DNA of 5,469 bases from JBEGQX01 sp041180805 (GTDB lineage Bacteria > Planctomycetota > Planctomycetia > Gemmatales > Gemmataceae): the NCBI GenBank assembly GCA_041180805.1, contig JBEGQX010000076.1:1-5469 (forward strand), given 5' to 3'. The notes beneath the pieces were generated by a model. That model did no database searches and was not told where the DNA came from. It saw nothing but the letters and a program-made list of their open reading frames with translations. Positions 1 to 5,469 of the stretch are shown one piece after another. The translations under genes were made by a program, and so were the position numbers. Within the stretch, counting starts at the first letter, position 1. The number at the start of each line of letters is the position of its first letter.

Positions 1-1328
1 GGCACAGGGTCGTTCACCCCGATGATGCCAGCTTCCAGTCCCTCGGCCATTTTCAGTGATACCGTAAGGTCGTTGGTAAAGACATATGCGGCCAGACCGT
101 AAGGCGTGTTGTTAGCAGCGGCAATCACATCATCTATCTTCCCGAAATCCATCACCGGCATCACCGGGGCAAATGGTTCCTCGGTAAGAATGCGGCAATC
201 CGCCTTCAGGCCGGTGATCACCGTCGGTTCAAAGAAATAACCCTTGTCGAACCGGTCAGATTTTTTGCCACCTGTAAGAATGCTGGCACCCTTTCCACGG
301 GCATCCTCCACCAGGCCCTGGGTATGCACCAGCGCCTTCTTTTCAAACATGGGGCCCACTTCCACACCGGCATCCAAACCATTGCCCATTTTCAATGCCT
401 TCGCAAATTCTACCGATGCCTCGGTGAATTTCTTCTGGATATCCTGGTGCACAAAGAACCTGCTGGGGGAAATGCACACCTGGCCGTTGTTGCGGAACTT
501 GCCTGTCACAGCCAGCTTGGCTGCAACCTCGGGGTCGGCATCCGGGAAAATGATGAACGGCGCATGGCCGCCCAGTTCAAGGCTCATCCGCTTCACCTGG
601 TCTGCGCTGCCACGAAGCAACTGCTTGCCCACCTCGGTGGAACCGGTGAAGCTGATCTTCTTGCAAATGCGGTTGGAAAGAAACTCGTCCGCCATCTCCT
701 GCCCCGGGCCAATCACCAGGTTGGCCACGCCTGCGGGAAGACCGGCATCCACCAGACATTCATACACCATGATCAGGGAACGGGGGGTCTGGCTGGCGGG
801 CCTGCTGACAACAGTGCAACCCACCGCAAGGGCTGGTGCCAGCTTGCGAATGGCAAGCGTGATGGGAAAATTCCACGGGCTGATGGCCGCCACCACCCCC
901 ACCGGATGTTTGAGGGTAATGTGCCTTTTGCCTGGAACCGAATTGGGAATGACCTGACCGTAAGCGCGTTTGCCTTCCTCGGCAAACCATTCAAAGGTGT
1001 CGGCACTGTGCATCACCTCGGCCTTGGCCTCCAGCACCGGTTTGCCCTGTTCCATAGTCATGGTCTTGGAAATCTGGTCGGCGCGATCCCTCATCAGGTC
1101 GGCTGTCCGTTTCAAAACCTTGGCACGATCCCAGGAAGTTTGTTTCTGCCAGCCCGGCATCGCCCTAGCGGCAGCTTCCAGCGCCAGCTTGGTTTCCGCC
1201 CTGCCACCGTAAGCCACGCTCCATAGCACTTCCTCGGTTGCAGGGTTTACCACCGCATGGGTCTTGCCATCCAACGCATCGCACCACTTTCCATCAATGT
1301 ACATCTTCGTTTGAATCGCATTCGACAT
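1..1328 (-). CDS. gabD: NAD(P)-dependent succinate-semialdehyde dehydrogenase-like aldehyde dehydrogenase (C-terminus cut by window edge)
   Basis: Oxidises an aldehyde, most likely succinate semialdehyde, to the acid with NAD(P)+ in the cytoplasm. The window holds 442 codons; GabD is usually about 480, so roughly 40 C-terminal residues lie beyond position 1. Visible landmarks: PWNFP at 151-155 with the oxyanion Asn153, the Rossmann motif FTGSTEVG at 227-234, the general base Glu251 in LELGGHAP, the nucleophile Cys285 in GQVC, and EEPFAPV at 383-389. Arg161 (in IRK) and Arg279 (in KFRN, six residues before the Cys) match the two arginines that hold the substrate carboxylate in human SSADH, which supports a semialdehyde-acid substrate. 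The second Cys of the human redox switch is absent (CIS instead of CVC). Residue 176 is Arg (SRPASQTP), where the family normally has the cofactor-binding Lys. The start is ATG at 1328, with AAGGA at 1335-1339 and a 6-nt spacer. The gene lies 60 bp downstream of the isomerase-like gene and is probably co-transcribed with it. Exact substrate and cofactor preference are not settled. Confidence 0.9.
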   Translation of the reverse strand, partial: MSNAIQTKMYIDGKWCDALDGKTHAVVNPATEEVLWSVAYGGRAETKLALEAAARAMPGWQKQTSWDRAKVLKRTADLMRDRADQISKTMTMEQGKPVLEAKAEVMHSADTFEWFAEEGKRAYGQVIPNSVPGKRHITLKHPVGVVAAISPWNFPITLAIRKLAPALAVGCTVVSRPASQTPRSLIMVYECLVDAGLPAGVANLVIGPGQEMADEFLSNRICKKISFTGSTEVGKQLLRGSADQVKRMSLELGGHAPFIIFPDADPEVAAKLAVTGKFRNNGQVCISPSRFFVHQDIQKKFTEASVEFAKALKMGNGLDAGVEVGPMFEKKALVHTQGLVEDARGKGASILTGGKKSDRFDKGYFFEPTVITGLKADCRILTEEPFAPVMPVMDFGKIDDVIAAANNTPYGLAAYVFTNDLTVSLKMAEGLEAGIIGVNDPV

Positions 1329-1388
1329 GGATTATCCTTGCTTTCTTCGCGGTTACAAAAACCCTGTTTATTATTTAAACATCACCAT

Positions 1389-2261
1389 TTATGCCTTGGG
1401 AAGCTCCAGCACTTTTCGCATGCGCGCTACCACATCGGCCAGTTCTTTCTCGCCTCCTCCGCGCACTTCCGAGGTGGCCCAGCCATTATAGCCCACCTCG
1501 CCAAGCGCCTTCAGGACTTCTGGCCAATCCTCATCCCCTTCACCAATGGCACACCATTGCTTGCTCTTGCTGTAACCCTTGAAATCGAACTTGGCCAGCC
1601 TCTTGCCCAGCTTGCGAATCCAGTCCGCGCTGCTGACCCCGTACTTGATCATGTTGGAGCAATCAAAATAAGCCGCAACAAACGGGCTCTTGAAGTCATC
1701 TATGTAGGAAACCAACTGTTCCGGCTTGGTAATGAAGTCGTTCCAGACGGTCTCTATGCAAATCTTTATGTTGTGCTTCTCGGCCATGGGCAGGGCCTTT
1801 TTCACCTCGGCCTGGGATCGTTCATAGCACTGCTCATAAGTCACCCCGTTACGAGCAACCCCCGGCACCAGCAGCACCGTGTCCGCTCCGAAAAACTTCG
1901 CATCCTCTATTGCACCCACCAGTGCCTTCAGCCCCTTTTCCCGCACTGCCGCATCCGGGCTTGAAAGCGTGTCGCGCCAATGCACTGAATCTATCACCCC
2001 ATGAATCTTCACACCCGTTTCCGCGGCGGCTTTTTTTGCAGCCTCTTTATCCAGACCGCTGGGGCTGTCCACTTCCACACCCTCTATGCCAAGCTTCTTG
2101 GCAAGCTGCAGCTTTTCAAATGGGGTGCTACCCGCACTAATCATCCCATACTTCACTGCAATTTTTAGAGCCGGTTTTTTGGTTTGGGCAATGCCAACTG
2201 CTGGTATCCCCATTGCCACGCCTGCCATCGCCGCCTTGGAAACAAAACTTCTACGATCCAT
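1389..2261 (-). CDS. Tat-exported sugar phosphate isomerase/epimerase-like TIM-barrel protein
   Basis: A 290-residue protein of the xylose-isomerase-like TIM-barrel superfamily (AP endonuclease 2 type), whose members isomerise or epimerise sugars or hydroxypyruvate with a divalent metal. The N-terminus, MDRRSFVSKA followed by a hydrophobic Ala/Gly/Met/Val stretch to about residue 25, reads as a twin-arginine signal with probable cleavage after Ala25; the mature protein would act in the periplasm. Candidate metal ligands by family pattern are Glu170 (CIETVWNDF), Asp200 (AYFDCSNM) and Glu265 (ATSEVRGG). The position usually filled by His in a V-H-L-K-D motif reads FDFKG, giving Asp226. IGEGDEDWPEVLKAL at 239-253 and the following GYNGWATSEV are typical of the planctomycete branch. 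The start is ATG at 2261, with GGGAG at 2271-2275 and a 9-nt spacer. First gene of the presumed unit with gabD. The substrate is unknown; 'hydroxypyruvate isomerase' would be an over-call. Confidence 0.9.
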   Translation of the reverse strand: MDRRSFVSKAAMAGVAMGIPAVGIAQTKKPALKIAVKYGMISAGSTPFEKLQLAKKLGIEGVEVDSPSGLDKEAAKKAAAETGVKIHGVIDSVHWRDTLSSPDAAVREKGLKALVGAIEDAKFFGADTVLLVPGVARNGVTYEQCYERSQAEVKKALPMAEKHNIKICIETVWNDFITKPEQLVSYIDDFKSPFVAAYFDCSNMIKYGVSSADWIRKLGKRLAKFDFKGYSKSKQWCAIGEGDEDWPEVLKALGEVGYNGWATSEVRGGGEKELADVVARMRKVLELPKA

Positions 2262-2329
2262 GTTGCATATCTCCCATTTGAATGATGGATTTAGAATAAC
2301 CCTGCAAACCTTCTGTTCCCAGTAAAAAC

Positions 2330-2358
2330 CGCATACCTGAATGATGTATGTATTTCAA
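2330..2358 (-). promoter_or_regulatory. Candidate promoter for the TIM-barrel/gabD unit
   Basis: Reading the minus strand, TTGAAA (2358-2353) is followed after 17 bp by TATGCG (2335-2330). The -35 box is good (5 of 6), but the -10 box matches at only 3 of 6 positions. It lies about 70 bp upstream of the ATG at 2261. Weak support. Confidence 0.18.
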
Positions 2359-2403
2359 GTTAGGGTCTGAATACCCGGGAACACCAAATCTTCCAACATA
2401 TTC

Positions 2404-2432
2404 TTGCGGGTCGGCTCACGCAGGTGGATAAT
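2404..2432 (+). promoter_or_regulatory. Candidate sigma70-type promoter for the beta-propeller gene
   Basis: TTGCGG at 2404-2409, a 17-bp spacer, then GATAAT at 2427-2432. The -10 box matches the consensus at 5 of 6 positions, the -35 box at 3 of 6. It would give a 5' leader of about 75 nt before the ATG at 2513. Such matches arise by chance, and promoter rules in this phylum are poorly defined, so this is tentative. Confidence 0.28.
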
Positions 2433-2512
2433 GCGCAGCGCGCGGCAAATAATTTTAACCTTTGAAAAGAAATTACCCATACTTTCCAGTGGTTATTTGA
2501 AAAGAGGCTATC

Positions 2513-3772
2513 ATGGCGGTATACAGTAAACTTTTGGTTCTTTCCTCTTTGATAATCCTTTGCCATGGCGTGCCGGCAGAAGAGCAGTGGGTCAATTTTC
2601 GCGGCCCAAATGGCCAGGGGATTTATGCCAAAGGCAAAACACCTTCCCAGTGGGGCCAATCTGAAAACATTGCCTGGAAAACACCCCTGCCCGGCCCTGG
2701 GGCATCCAGCCCCATTGTCTGGAATGACCGCATCTACATAACCTGCTACACCGGATTTTTTATTCCAGGCCAGCAGGGTGGTTCTCAGCAAAATCTCAAG
2801 CGGCACCTACTGGCAATCCGCCCAGAGGATGGATCCATTCTCTGGAAAAAAGACCTTCAAGCCAAACTTCCGGAGCAGGACAAGATCAGGGATCATGGCT
2901 TCGCTGCAAGCACTCCCGCCGCCGACAAGGATGGTGTATATGCCTTTTTTGGCAAATCGGGTGTTTTAGCTTTCGATCATTCAGGCAGGGAACTCTGGCA
3001 AGCAGAAGTCGGAACCCGCACTCATGGGTGGGGCAGTGCTGCTTCCCCGGTTCTCTACAAGGATCTGGTGATCATCAATGCCAGCGTGGAAAGCGAAACC
3101 CTGGTGGCACTGAATCGTAAAACCGGGAAACAGGAATGGAGCGCCAAGGGTATCCGGGAATCTTGGAATACGCCCATCCTTATGAAAACTTCAACCGGCC
3201 GCATGGAACTGGTTCTGGCCATTCAGGGCAAAATCCTGGGTTTTGACCCTGACACTGGAAAGGAATTATGGTCATGCAAGACGGATATAACCTGGTACAT
3301 GGTACCCAGCCTCGTGCATGAGAATGACGTAGTTTACTGTCTGGGGGGAAGATCTGGGGTGGCGGGCCTTGCAGTCAAGGCGGGCGGCACAGGGGATGTC
3401 ACAGCGACGCACCGCCTGTGGACAAGCAACAAGGGCTCTAATGTTGCCTCACCCGTGATTTTCAAAGGCCACCTGTACTGGACCCACGAGCAGCAGGGCA
3501 TTGCCTATTGTGCGAAAGCCGACTCCGGGCAAATTGTTTACGAGGAACGACTTCCCCGCGCGGGTCAGTTCTACGCCTCTGCACTGCTTGCCCATGGCAA
3601 TCTTTATTATCTTACTAGGGAAGGAAAAACATTTGTTATTCCTGCCAAGCCAAAATTTGAACAGCTCTCCACTAACGATCTTTCAGATAGGAGCATTTTC
3701 AATGGCTGCCCAGTTCCCTTTGAAAACAGGTTGCTCATTCGATCAGATAAATTCCTTTATTGCATTAAGTAA
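2513..3772 (+). CDS. Secreted PQQ-binding-like beta-propeller repeat protein
   Basis: A 419-residue protein with a Sec-type signal peptide: a hydrophobic core at about residues 7-19 and probable cleavage after Ala22 (GVPA|EEQ). The mature protein opens with W-V-N-FRGPNGQG at 26-36, a signature seen in many planctomycete PQQ-like propellers. Propeller strands with the recurrent pattern 'L-A-x-D-x-x-T/S-G-x-x-x-W' occur at about 99-112 (ending ILW), 151-162 (ELW), 198-209 (QEW), 242-253 (ELW) and, more degenerate, 284-303 and 331-343, so six or seven blades are likely. The family fold is shared with quinoprotein dehydrogenases and BamB. I see no residues that prove PQQ binding, so a structural or binding role is as likely as enzyme activity. 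The start is ATG at 2513, with AAGAGG at 2502-2507 and a 5-nt spacer; it is the only start that leaves an intact signal peptide. Cys17 is preceded by Leu, so it is a poor lipobox. Divergent from the TIM-barrel gene; no operon partner is evident. Confidence 0.92.
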   Translation: MAVYSKLLVLSSLIILCHGVPAEEQWVNFRGPNGQGIYAKGKTPSQWGQSENIAWKTPLPGPGASSPIVWNDRIYITCYTGFFIPGQQGGSQQNLKRHLLAIRPEDGSILWKKDLQAKLPEQDKIRDHGFAASTPAADKDGVYAFFGKSGVLAFDHSGRELWQAEVGTRTHGWGSAASPVLYKDLVIINASVESETLVALNRKTGKQEWSAKGIRESWNTPILMKTSTGRMELVLAIQGKILGFDPDTGKELWSCKTDITWYMVPSLVHENDVVYCLGGRSGVAGLAVKAGGTGDVTATHRLWTSNKGSNVASPVIFKGHLYWTHEQQGIAYCAKADSGQIVYEERLPRAGQFYASALLAHGNLYYLTREGKTFVIPAKPKFEQLSTNDLSDRSIFNGCPVPFENRLLIRSDKFLYCIK

Positions 3773-3810
3773 TGACCTGTACTCATTTGCAAGTTGGGTA
3801 GAGGCTTATG

Positions 3811-4038
3811 TTAGGCGTCCACACCGATTGTGTGCTTGCCTACCAAAACAGTGTACCTCTGCCTGGTGATTCCATCTGGCTTCACAGAATACAGCCAAAA
3901 GTCTCTTCCCTGACTGTTGTAACGAATGTAACGGCCATTCGCTTCCACCGAAGCCATGGACAGCCAAACCCACCTTGAGGGATGGCAGTTTTTCAGGTCA
4001 ATTGGATGAATAACTTTCGAGGGAATCTTCTGATGCAT
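3811..4038 (-). CDS. Possible small hypothetical protein or 3' remnant of a gene, antisense to the lyase start
   Basis: An open minus-strand frame of 75 codons fills most of the gap between the propeller and lyase genes, from ATG at 4038 to TAA at 3811. The sequence is protein-like, with well spread aromatic residues (SRWVWLSM, GRYIRYNSQGRDFWLYSV) and codons typical of the neighbours (CTG for Leu; about 57% G/C at third positions, my count). It overlaps the first 6 bp of the lyase gene on the other strand. The frame stays open further upstream, but there it is purely antisense to the lyase. No good ribosome site precedes ATG 4038. An alternative ATG at 3957 gives 48 residues and has AAGGTGG about 12 nt upstream. 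I do not recognise the family. It could be a small gene, the surviving 3' end of a truncated gene, or chance. Confidence 0.3.
   Translation of the reverse strand: MHQKIPSKVIHPIDLKNCHPSRWVWLSMASVEANGRYIRYNSQGRDFWLYSVKPDGITRQRYTVLVGKHTIGVDA
3812..3842. other. Imperfect inverted repeat / stem-loop
   Basis: TAGGC (3812-3816) pairs with GCCTA (3838-3842), and CACAC (3820-3824) pairs with GTGTG (3830-3834). The two helices are separated by symmetric 3-nt internal loops, with a 5-nt apical loop CGATT. It begins 40 bp after the propeller stop codon and overlaps the TAA of the small minus-strand ORF. No T-run follows on either strand, so it is not a classical intrinsic terminator, although it may mark the end of the propeller transcript. 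Confidence 0.4.
4019..4023 (+). promoter_or_regulatory. Ribosome binding site that fixes the lyase start
   Basis: GAGGG with a 9-nt spacer before ATG at 4033. The other in-frame ATG, at 3982, has its GAGGG directly against the start codon, too close to work, and would add 17 residues that do not resemble the family N-terminus. The 4033 start is therefore preferred. Confidence 0.6.
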
Positions 4039-4953
4039 TTTCAAAAACCGTTCCAGGGCCTGATGGCTGCACCGCACACCCCCATGAAGGAAAACGGTGA
4101 TATTCATTTCGACCAGGTGCATCTTCAGGCAGATCACCTTGTAAAAACTGGCGTGCGTGGGGCGTTTGTCTGCGGAACCACCGGGGAATGCCAGTCGCTT
4201 ACCATCCAGGAAAGGAAGCAGCTAGCAGAGGCCTGGGTATCTGCAAACGCAGGCCGCCTGGTGTTGAATGTACATGTTGGAACCAATAGCGCCCGGGAAT
4301 CTGCGGAGCTGGCCCGGCATGCACAAAAGATCGGCGCAGATGCCTTTAGTGCCAGTGCGCCCTGCTTTTTCAAACCTGCCAGCAACCAAGAGTTGGTGGA
4401 ATACCAGGCCGAGGTTGCCAGCGGAGCACCCGATTTGCCTTTTTATCACTACCATATCCCGGTGTTCAGCGGTTACAGCCAACCTGTGGCTCCCTTTCTG
4501 AAGATTGCTTCCGGTAAAATACCCAACCTGGTGGGTGTGAAATATTCCAATCCGGATTTAGCCGATTTGCTAGCATGCCGGACGGGGGAAAACAGCCGGT
4601 TTGAGGTACTATTTGGATGCGATGAAATGCTTCTGGGTGCGCTGGCCATGGGTGTGCGTGGTGCTGTGGGCAGCACCTACAACCTTGCTGCAAATTGGTA
4701 CCTGGAAATGATGGCCGCGGTAACCAATGGAAACCTTGCATTGGCACAAGGCATGCAGCAGCGCAGCGTTGCACTGGTAAGGCTGATGAACGAGCATGGT
4801 GGAATAGCATCTTCCAAGGCTATGATGGGTGCTCTTGGAGTGGAATGCGGCCCTGTGCGTACGCCGCTACGCAGGCTGACAGACGAACAGGTTGAAACCC
4901 TGCGGGACAAGTTCATGATGCTTGCCAGCATGGCCAGCACAGTTACGGTCTGA
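4033..4953 (+). CDS. nanA: N-acetylneuraminate lyase (DHDPS/NAL family class I aldolase)
   Basis: Splits N-acetylneuraminate to pyruvate and N-acetylmannosamine in the cytoplasm through a Schiff base. With the start at 4033 it has 306 residues, normal for the family. Landmarks: GTTGE at 48-52 (pyruvate carboxylate binding), Tyr140 in YHIP (catalytic Tyr), Lys170 in GVKYS (Schiff-base Lys), DE at 197-198, and GSTYN at 213-217. The last two separate NAL from dihydrodipicolinate synthase. Several blocks resemble human NPL more than E. coli NanA (from memory): GTTGE-x-x-SL-x-x-x-ER, LPFYHYHIP, FG-x-DE-x-LL-x-AL-x-MG-x-x-GAVGSTYN and the later SKA-x-M motif. The gene ends in tandem in-frame stops, TGA TAA, at 4951-4956. 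It lies 260 bp downstream of the propeller gene on the same strand, so it probably has its own promoter. No sialic-acid transporter, kinase or epimerase is in the window. A relative acting on another 2-keto-3-deoxy acid cannot be excluded. Confidence 0.9.
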   Translation: MHFQKPFQGLMAAPHTPMKENGDIHFDQVHLQADHLVKTGVRGAFVCGTTGECQSLTIQERKQLAEAWVSANAGRLVLNVHVGTNSARESAELARHAQKIGADAFSASAPCFFKPASNQELVEYQAEVASGAPDLPFYHYHIPVFSGYSQPVAPFLKIASGKIPNLVGVKYSNPDLADLLACRTGENSRFEVLFGCDEMLLGALAMGVRGAVGSTYNLAANWYLEMMAAVTNGNLALAQGMQQRSVALVRLMNEHGGIASSKAMMGALGVECGPVRTPLRRLTDEQVETLRDKFMMLASMASTVTV

Positions 4954-5469
4954 TAACACCCGGAGTGAAACGCAGGACTTGTGGCTTGCCCACAGGAGCA
5001 AGGGCCTCGAGGTCGACCTCGAAGGGCCGTGATATGGTGTTGCCGGAAAGGTCGGCAACCTCGGCTCCAACCTGCAACTGATACTCCTGCTGCAGCCAGG
5101 GTTTTTCCGGAATAAACCACCACGATTGTTCCCCCAGAGGCACTTCCACAGTGCCCGGAAGCTTTTTTCCCCCTGCATCCACCACGGATAATTCCCTTGC
5201 CAGCAAAAAGGGATCCATCGGGCAGGGAAAATGCAGCTTCAGGGGTTCACGGCTTGCGCCGGTTGGCGGTTCCAGCTTCCATTGGGCAACTTCGATTCTT
5301 GCACGCCGTTCTTCAGAGGCGCGGAATTGCTTGACAAACATTTTGGAAAGCGGATTGCCTGATGCGTCCAGCATGGCTTGGGTGATGCGTAGTTCATATT
5401 TGCCATTGGGGGCCAAGGGGGGGCCAAGCTGTTCGCGCAGGTTGACACCAAGTTTCACACGGCCCGGAT
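4943..5469 (-). CDS. Ig-like (SbsA-type) domain protein, C-terminal part; N-terminus beyond window edge
   Basis: The reading frame is open to the right edge, so the window holds the last 174 complete codons of a longer gene. A GTG at 5458 could serve as a start, but the sequence just before it continues smoothly, so an internal position is more likely. Two related Ig-like units are visible. One ends with YELRITQAMLDASGNPL at 24-40 and an F-V-K-Q-F strand. The second, at about 73-153, has PLKLHFPCPMDP, a central W-W-F-I-P and then YQLQV...VADLSGNTISRPFEVDL. The 'Y-x-L-x-(I/V)...D-x-x-GN-x-(L/I)' ending is characteristic of SbsA-type Ig-like domains found in secreted or surface proteins. No enzyme motif is seen. 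The gene converges on the lyase gene, with 11 bp of overlap between their 3' ends. Function unknown; an exported protein with an adhesive or structural domain is likely. Confidence 0.75.
   Translation of the reverse strand, partial: PGRVKLGVNLREQLGPPLAPNGKYELRITQAMLDASGNPLSKMFVKQFRASEERRARIEVAQWKLEPPTGASREPLKLHFPCPMDPFLLARELSVVDAGGKKLPGTVEVPLGEQSWWFIPEKPWLQQEYQLQVGAEVADLSGNTISRPFEVDLEALAPVGKPQVLRFTPGVIRP
5001..5028. repeat. 16-bp perfect palindrome flanked by direct AGGGCC repeats
   Basis: TCGAGGTCGACCTCGA at 5007-5022 equals its own reverse complement and is bracketed by AGGGCC at 5001-5006 and again at 5023-5028. It lies inside the Ig-like protein gene, where it encodes Phe-Glu-Val-Asp-Leu-Glu, about 50 bp past the lyase stop codon. 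It may be a codon-level coincidence, a protein-binding site, or part of a 3'-end structure. Confidence 0.45.
5039..5059. other. GC-rich stem-loop near the convergent gene ends
   Basis: GTTGCCG (5039-5045) and CGGCAAC (5053-5059) form a perfect 7-bp stem around the 7-nt loop GAAAGGT. It sits in the coding sequence of the Ig-like gene, about 85 bp downstream of the lyase stop, and has no T-run on either side. It could slow or end lyase transcripts, but chance is possible. Confidence 0.3.

Larger units (their letters stand above)
2262..2512. promoter_or_regulatory. Divergent intergenic region between the TIM-barrel and beta-propeller genes
   Basis: This 251-bp stretch separates two divergently transcribed genes and must carry both promoters. 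It is AT-richer near both start codons. I see no tRNA, riboswitch-like fold or convincing operator. A minus-strand open frame over 2360-2806 covers part of it, but that frame is mostly antisense to the beta-propeller gene and is not credible. A 9-base word (TGAATGATG) occurs twice, at 2279-2287 and 2338-2346; the significance is unclear. The two weak promoter candidates are listed separately. Confidence 0.55.

Noticed and set aside
244..1226. Long plus-strand open frames at 244-957 and 324-1226
   Set aside because: They are antisense to the dehydrogenase, whose minus-strand frame carries all the catalytic motifs; their translations resemble no protein family.
1257..1964. Plus-strand open frame of 235 codons
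   Set aside because: Antisense to the TIM-barrel gene, which has a signal peptide, family motifs and a ribosome site.
2279..2346. Direct 9-base repeat TGAATGATG 59 bp apart as an operator pair
   Set aside because: Too short and low in complexity; two copies can easily arise by chance in an AT-rich stretch.
2363..2376. GGGT/ACCC inverted repeat as a terminator or operator
   Set aside because: Only a 4-bp stem around 6 nt, with no T-run; not significant.
2360..2806. Minus-strand open frame of 148 codons in the divergent region
   Set aside because: More than half is antisense to the propeller gene, including its signal peptide, and no family features are visible.
3982..4032. Upstream in-frame ATG as the lyase start
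   Set aside because: Its purine-rich stretch touches the start codon, the extra 17 residues do not match the family, and ATG 4033 has a well-spaced GAGGG.
4466..4810. Minus-strand open frames inside the lyase gene
   Set aside because: Shadows of a gene whose active-site residues are all present in the plus frame.
3982..4953. Lyase plus dehydrogenase as a 2-keto-3-deoxy-sugar or sulfosugar breakdown pathway
   Set aside because: The two genes lie on opposite strands 2.7 kb apart, no dehydratase, kinase or transporter is present, and the lyase has NAL-type motifs.

Overview
The window looks like ordinary chromosome from a Planctomycetes-like bacterium (inference). Three things point that way: a twin-arginine-exported xylose-isomerase-like TIM-barrel protein, a secreted PQQ-type beta-propeller protein that opens with a W-x-x-FRGPNG motif, and a protein carrying SbsA-type Ig-like domains, all common in that phylum. 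Base composition is moderate (roughly mid-50s % G+C by eye). I see no tRNA, rRNA, CRISPR array, insertion sequence, phage gene or integrase.

Layout. (1) 1-1328, minus: an aldehyde dehydrogenase of the succinate-semialdehyde dehydrogenase (GabD) type, complete at its N-terminus and cut by the left window edge. (2) 1389-2261, minus: a Tat-signal TIM-barrel sugar isomerase/epimerase-like protein, 60 bp upstream of gabD on the same strand and probably in the same transcript. (3) 2262-2512: a divergent intergenic region with one weak promoter candidate in each direction. (4) 2513-3772, plus: a secreted beta-propeller protein. (5) 3773-4032: a gap holding a stem-loop and a possible small minus-strand ORF or gene remnant that runs slightly into the next gene. 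(6) 4033-4953, plus: an N-acetylneuraminate lyase with the full set of active-site motifs and notable resemblance to the vertebrate (NPL) form. (7) 4943-5469, minus: the C-terminal part of a protein with two Ig-like domains, converging on and overlapping the lyase by 11 bp; it runs off the right edge.

How they fit together. Apart from the probable two-gene unit (isomerase-like protein, then gabD), nothing ties the genes into one pathway. The lyase would split sialic acid to pyruvate and N-acetylmannosamine, but no other sialic-acid genes are present. The two secreted proteins and the Tat-exported protein act outside the cytoplasm, while the dehydrogenase and the lyase should be cytoplasmic. 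I found no convincing undescribed system. The points most worth a second look are an Arg in place of the usual cofactor-binding Lys in the dehydrogenase, the small antisense ORF at 3811-4038, and the stem-loops near 3812-3842 and 5001-5059.
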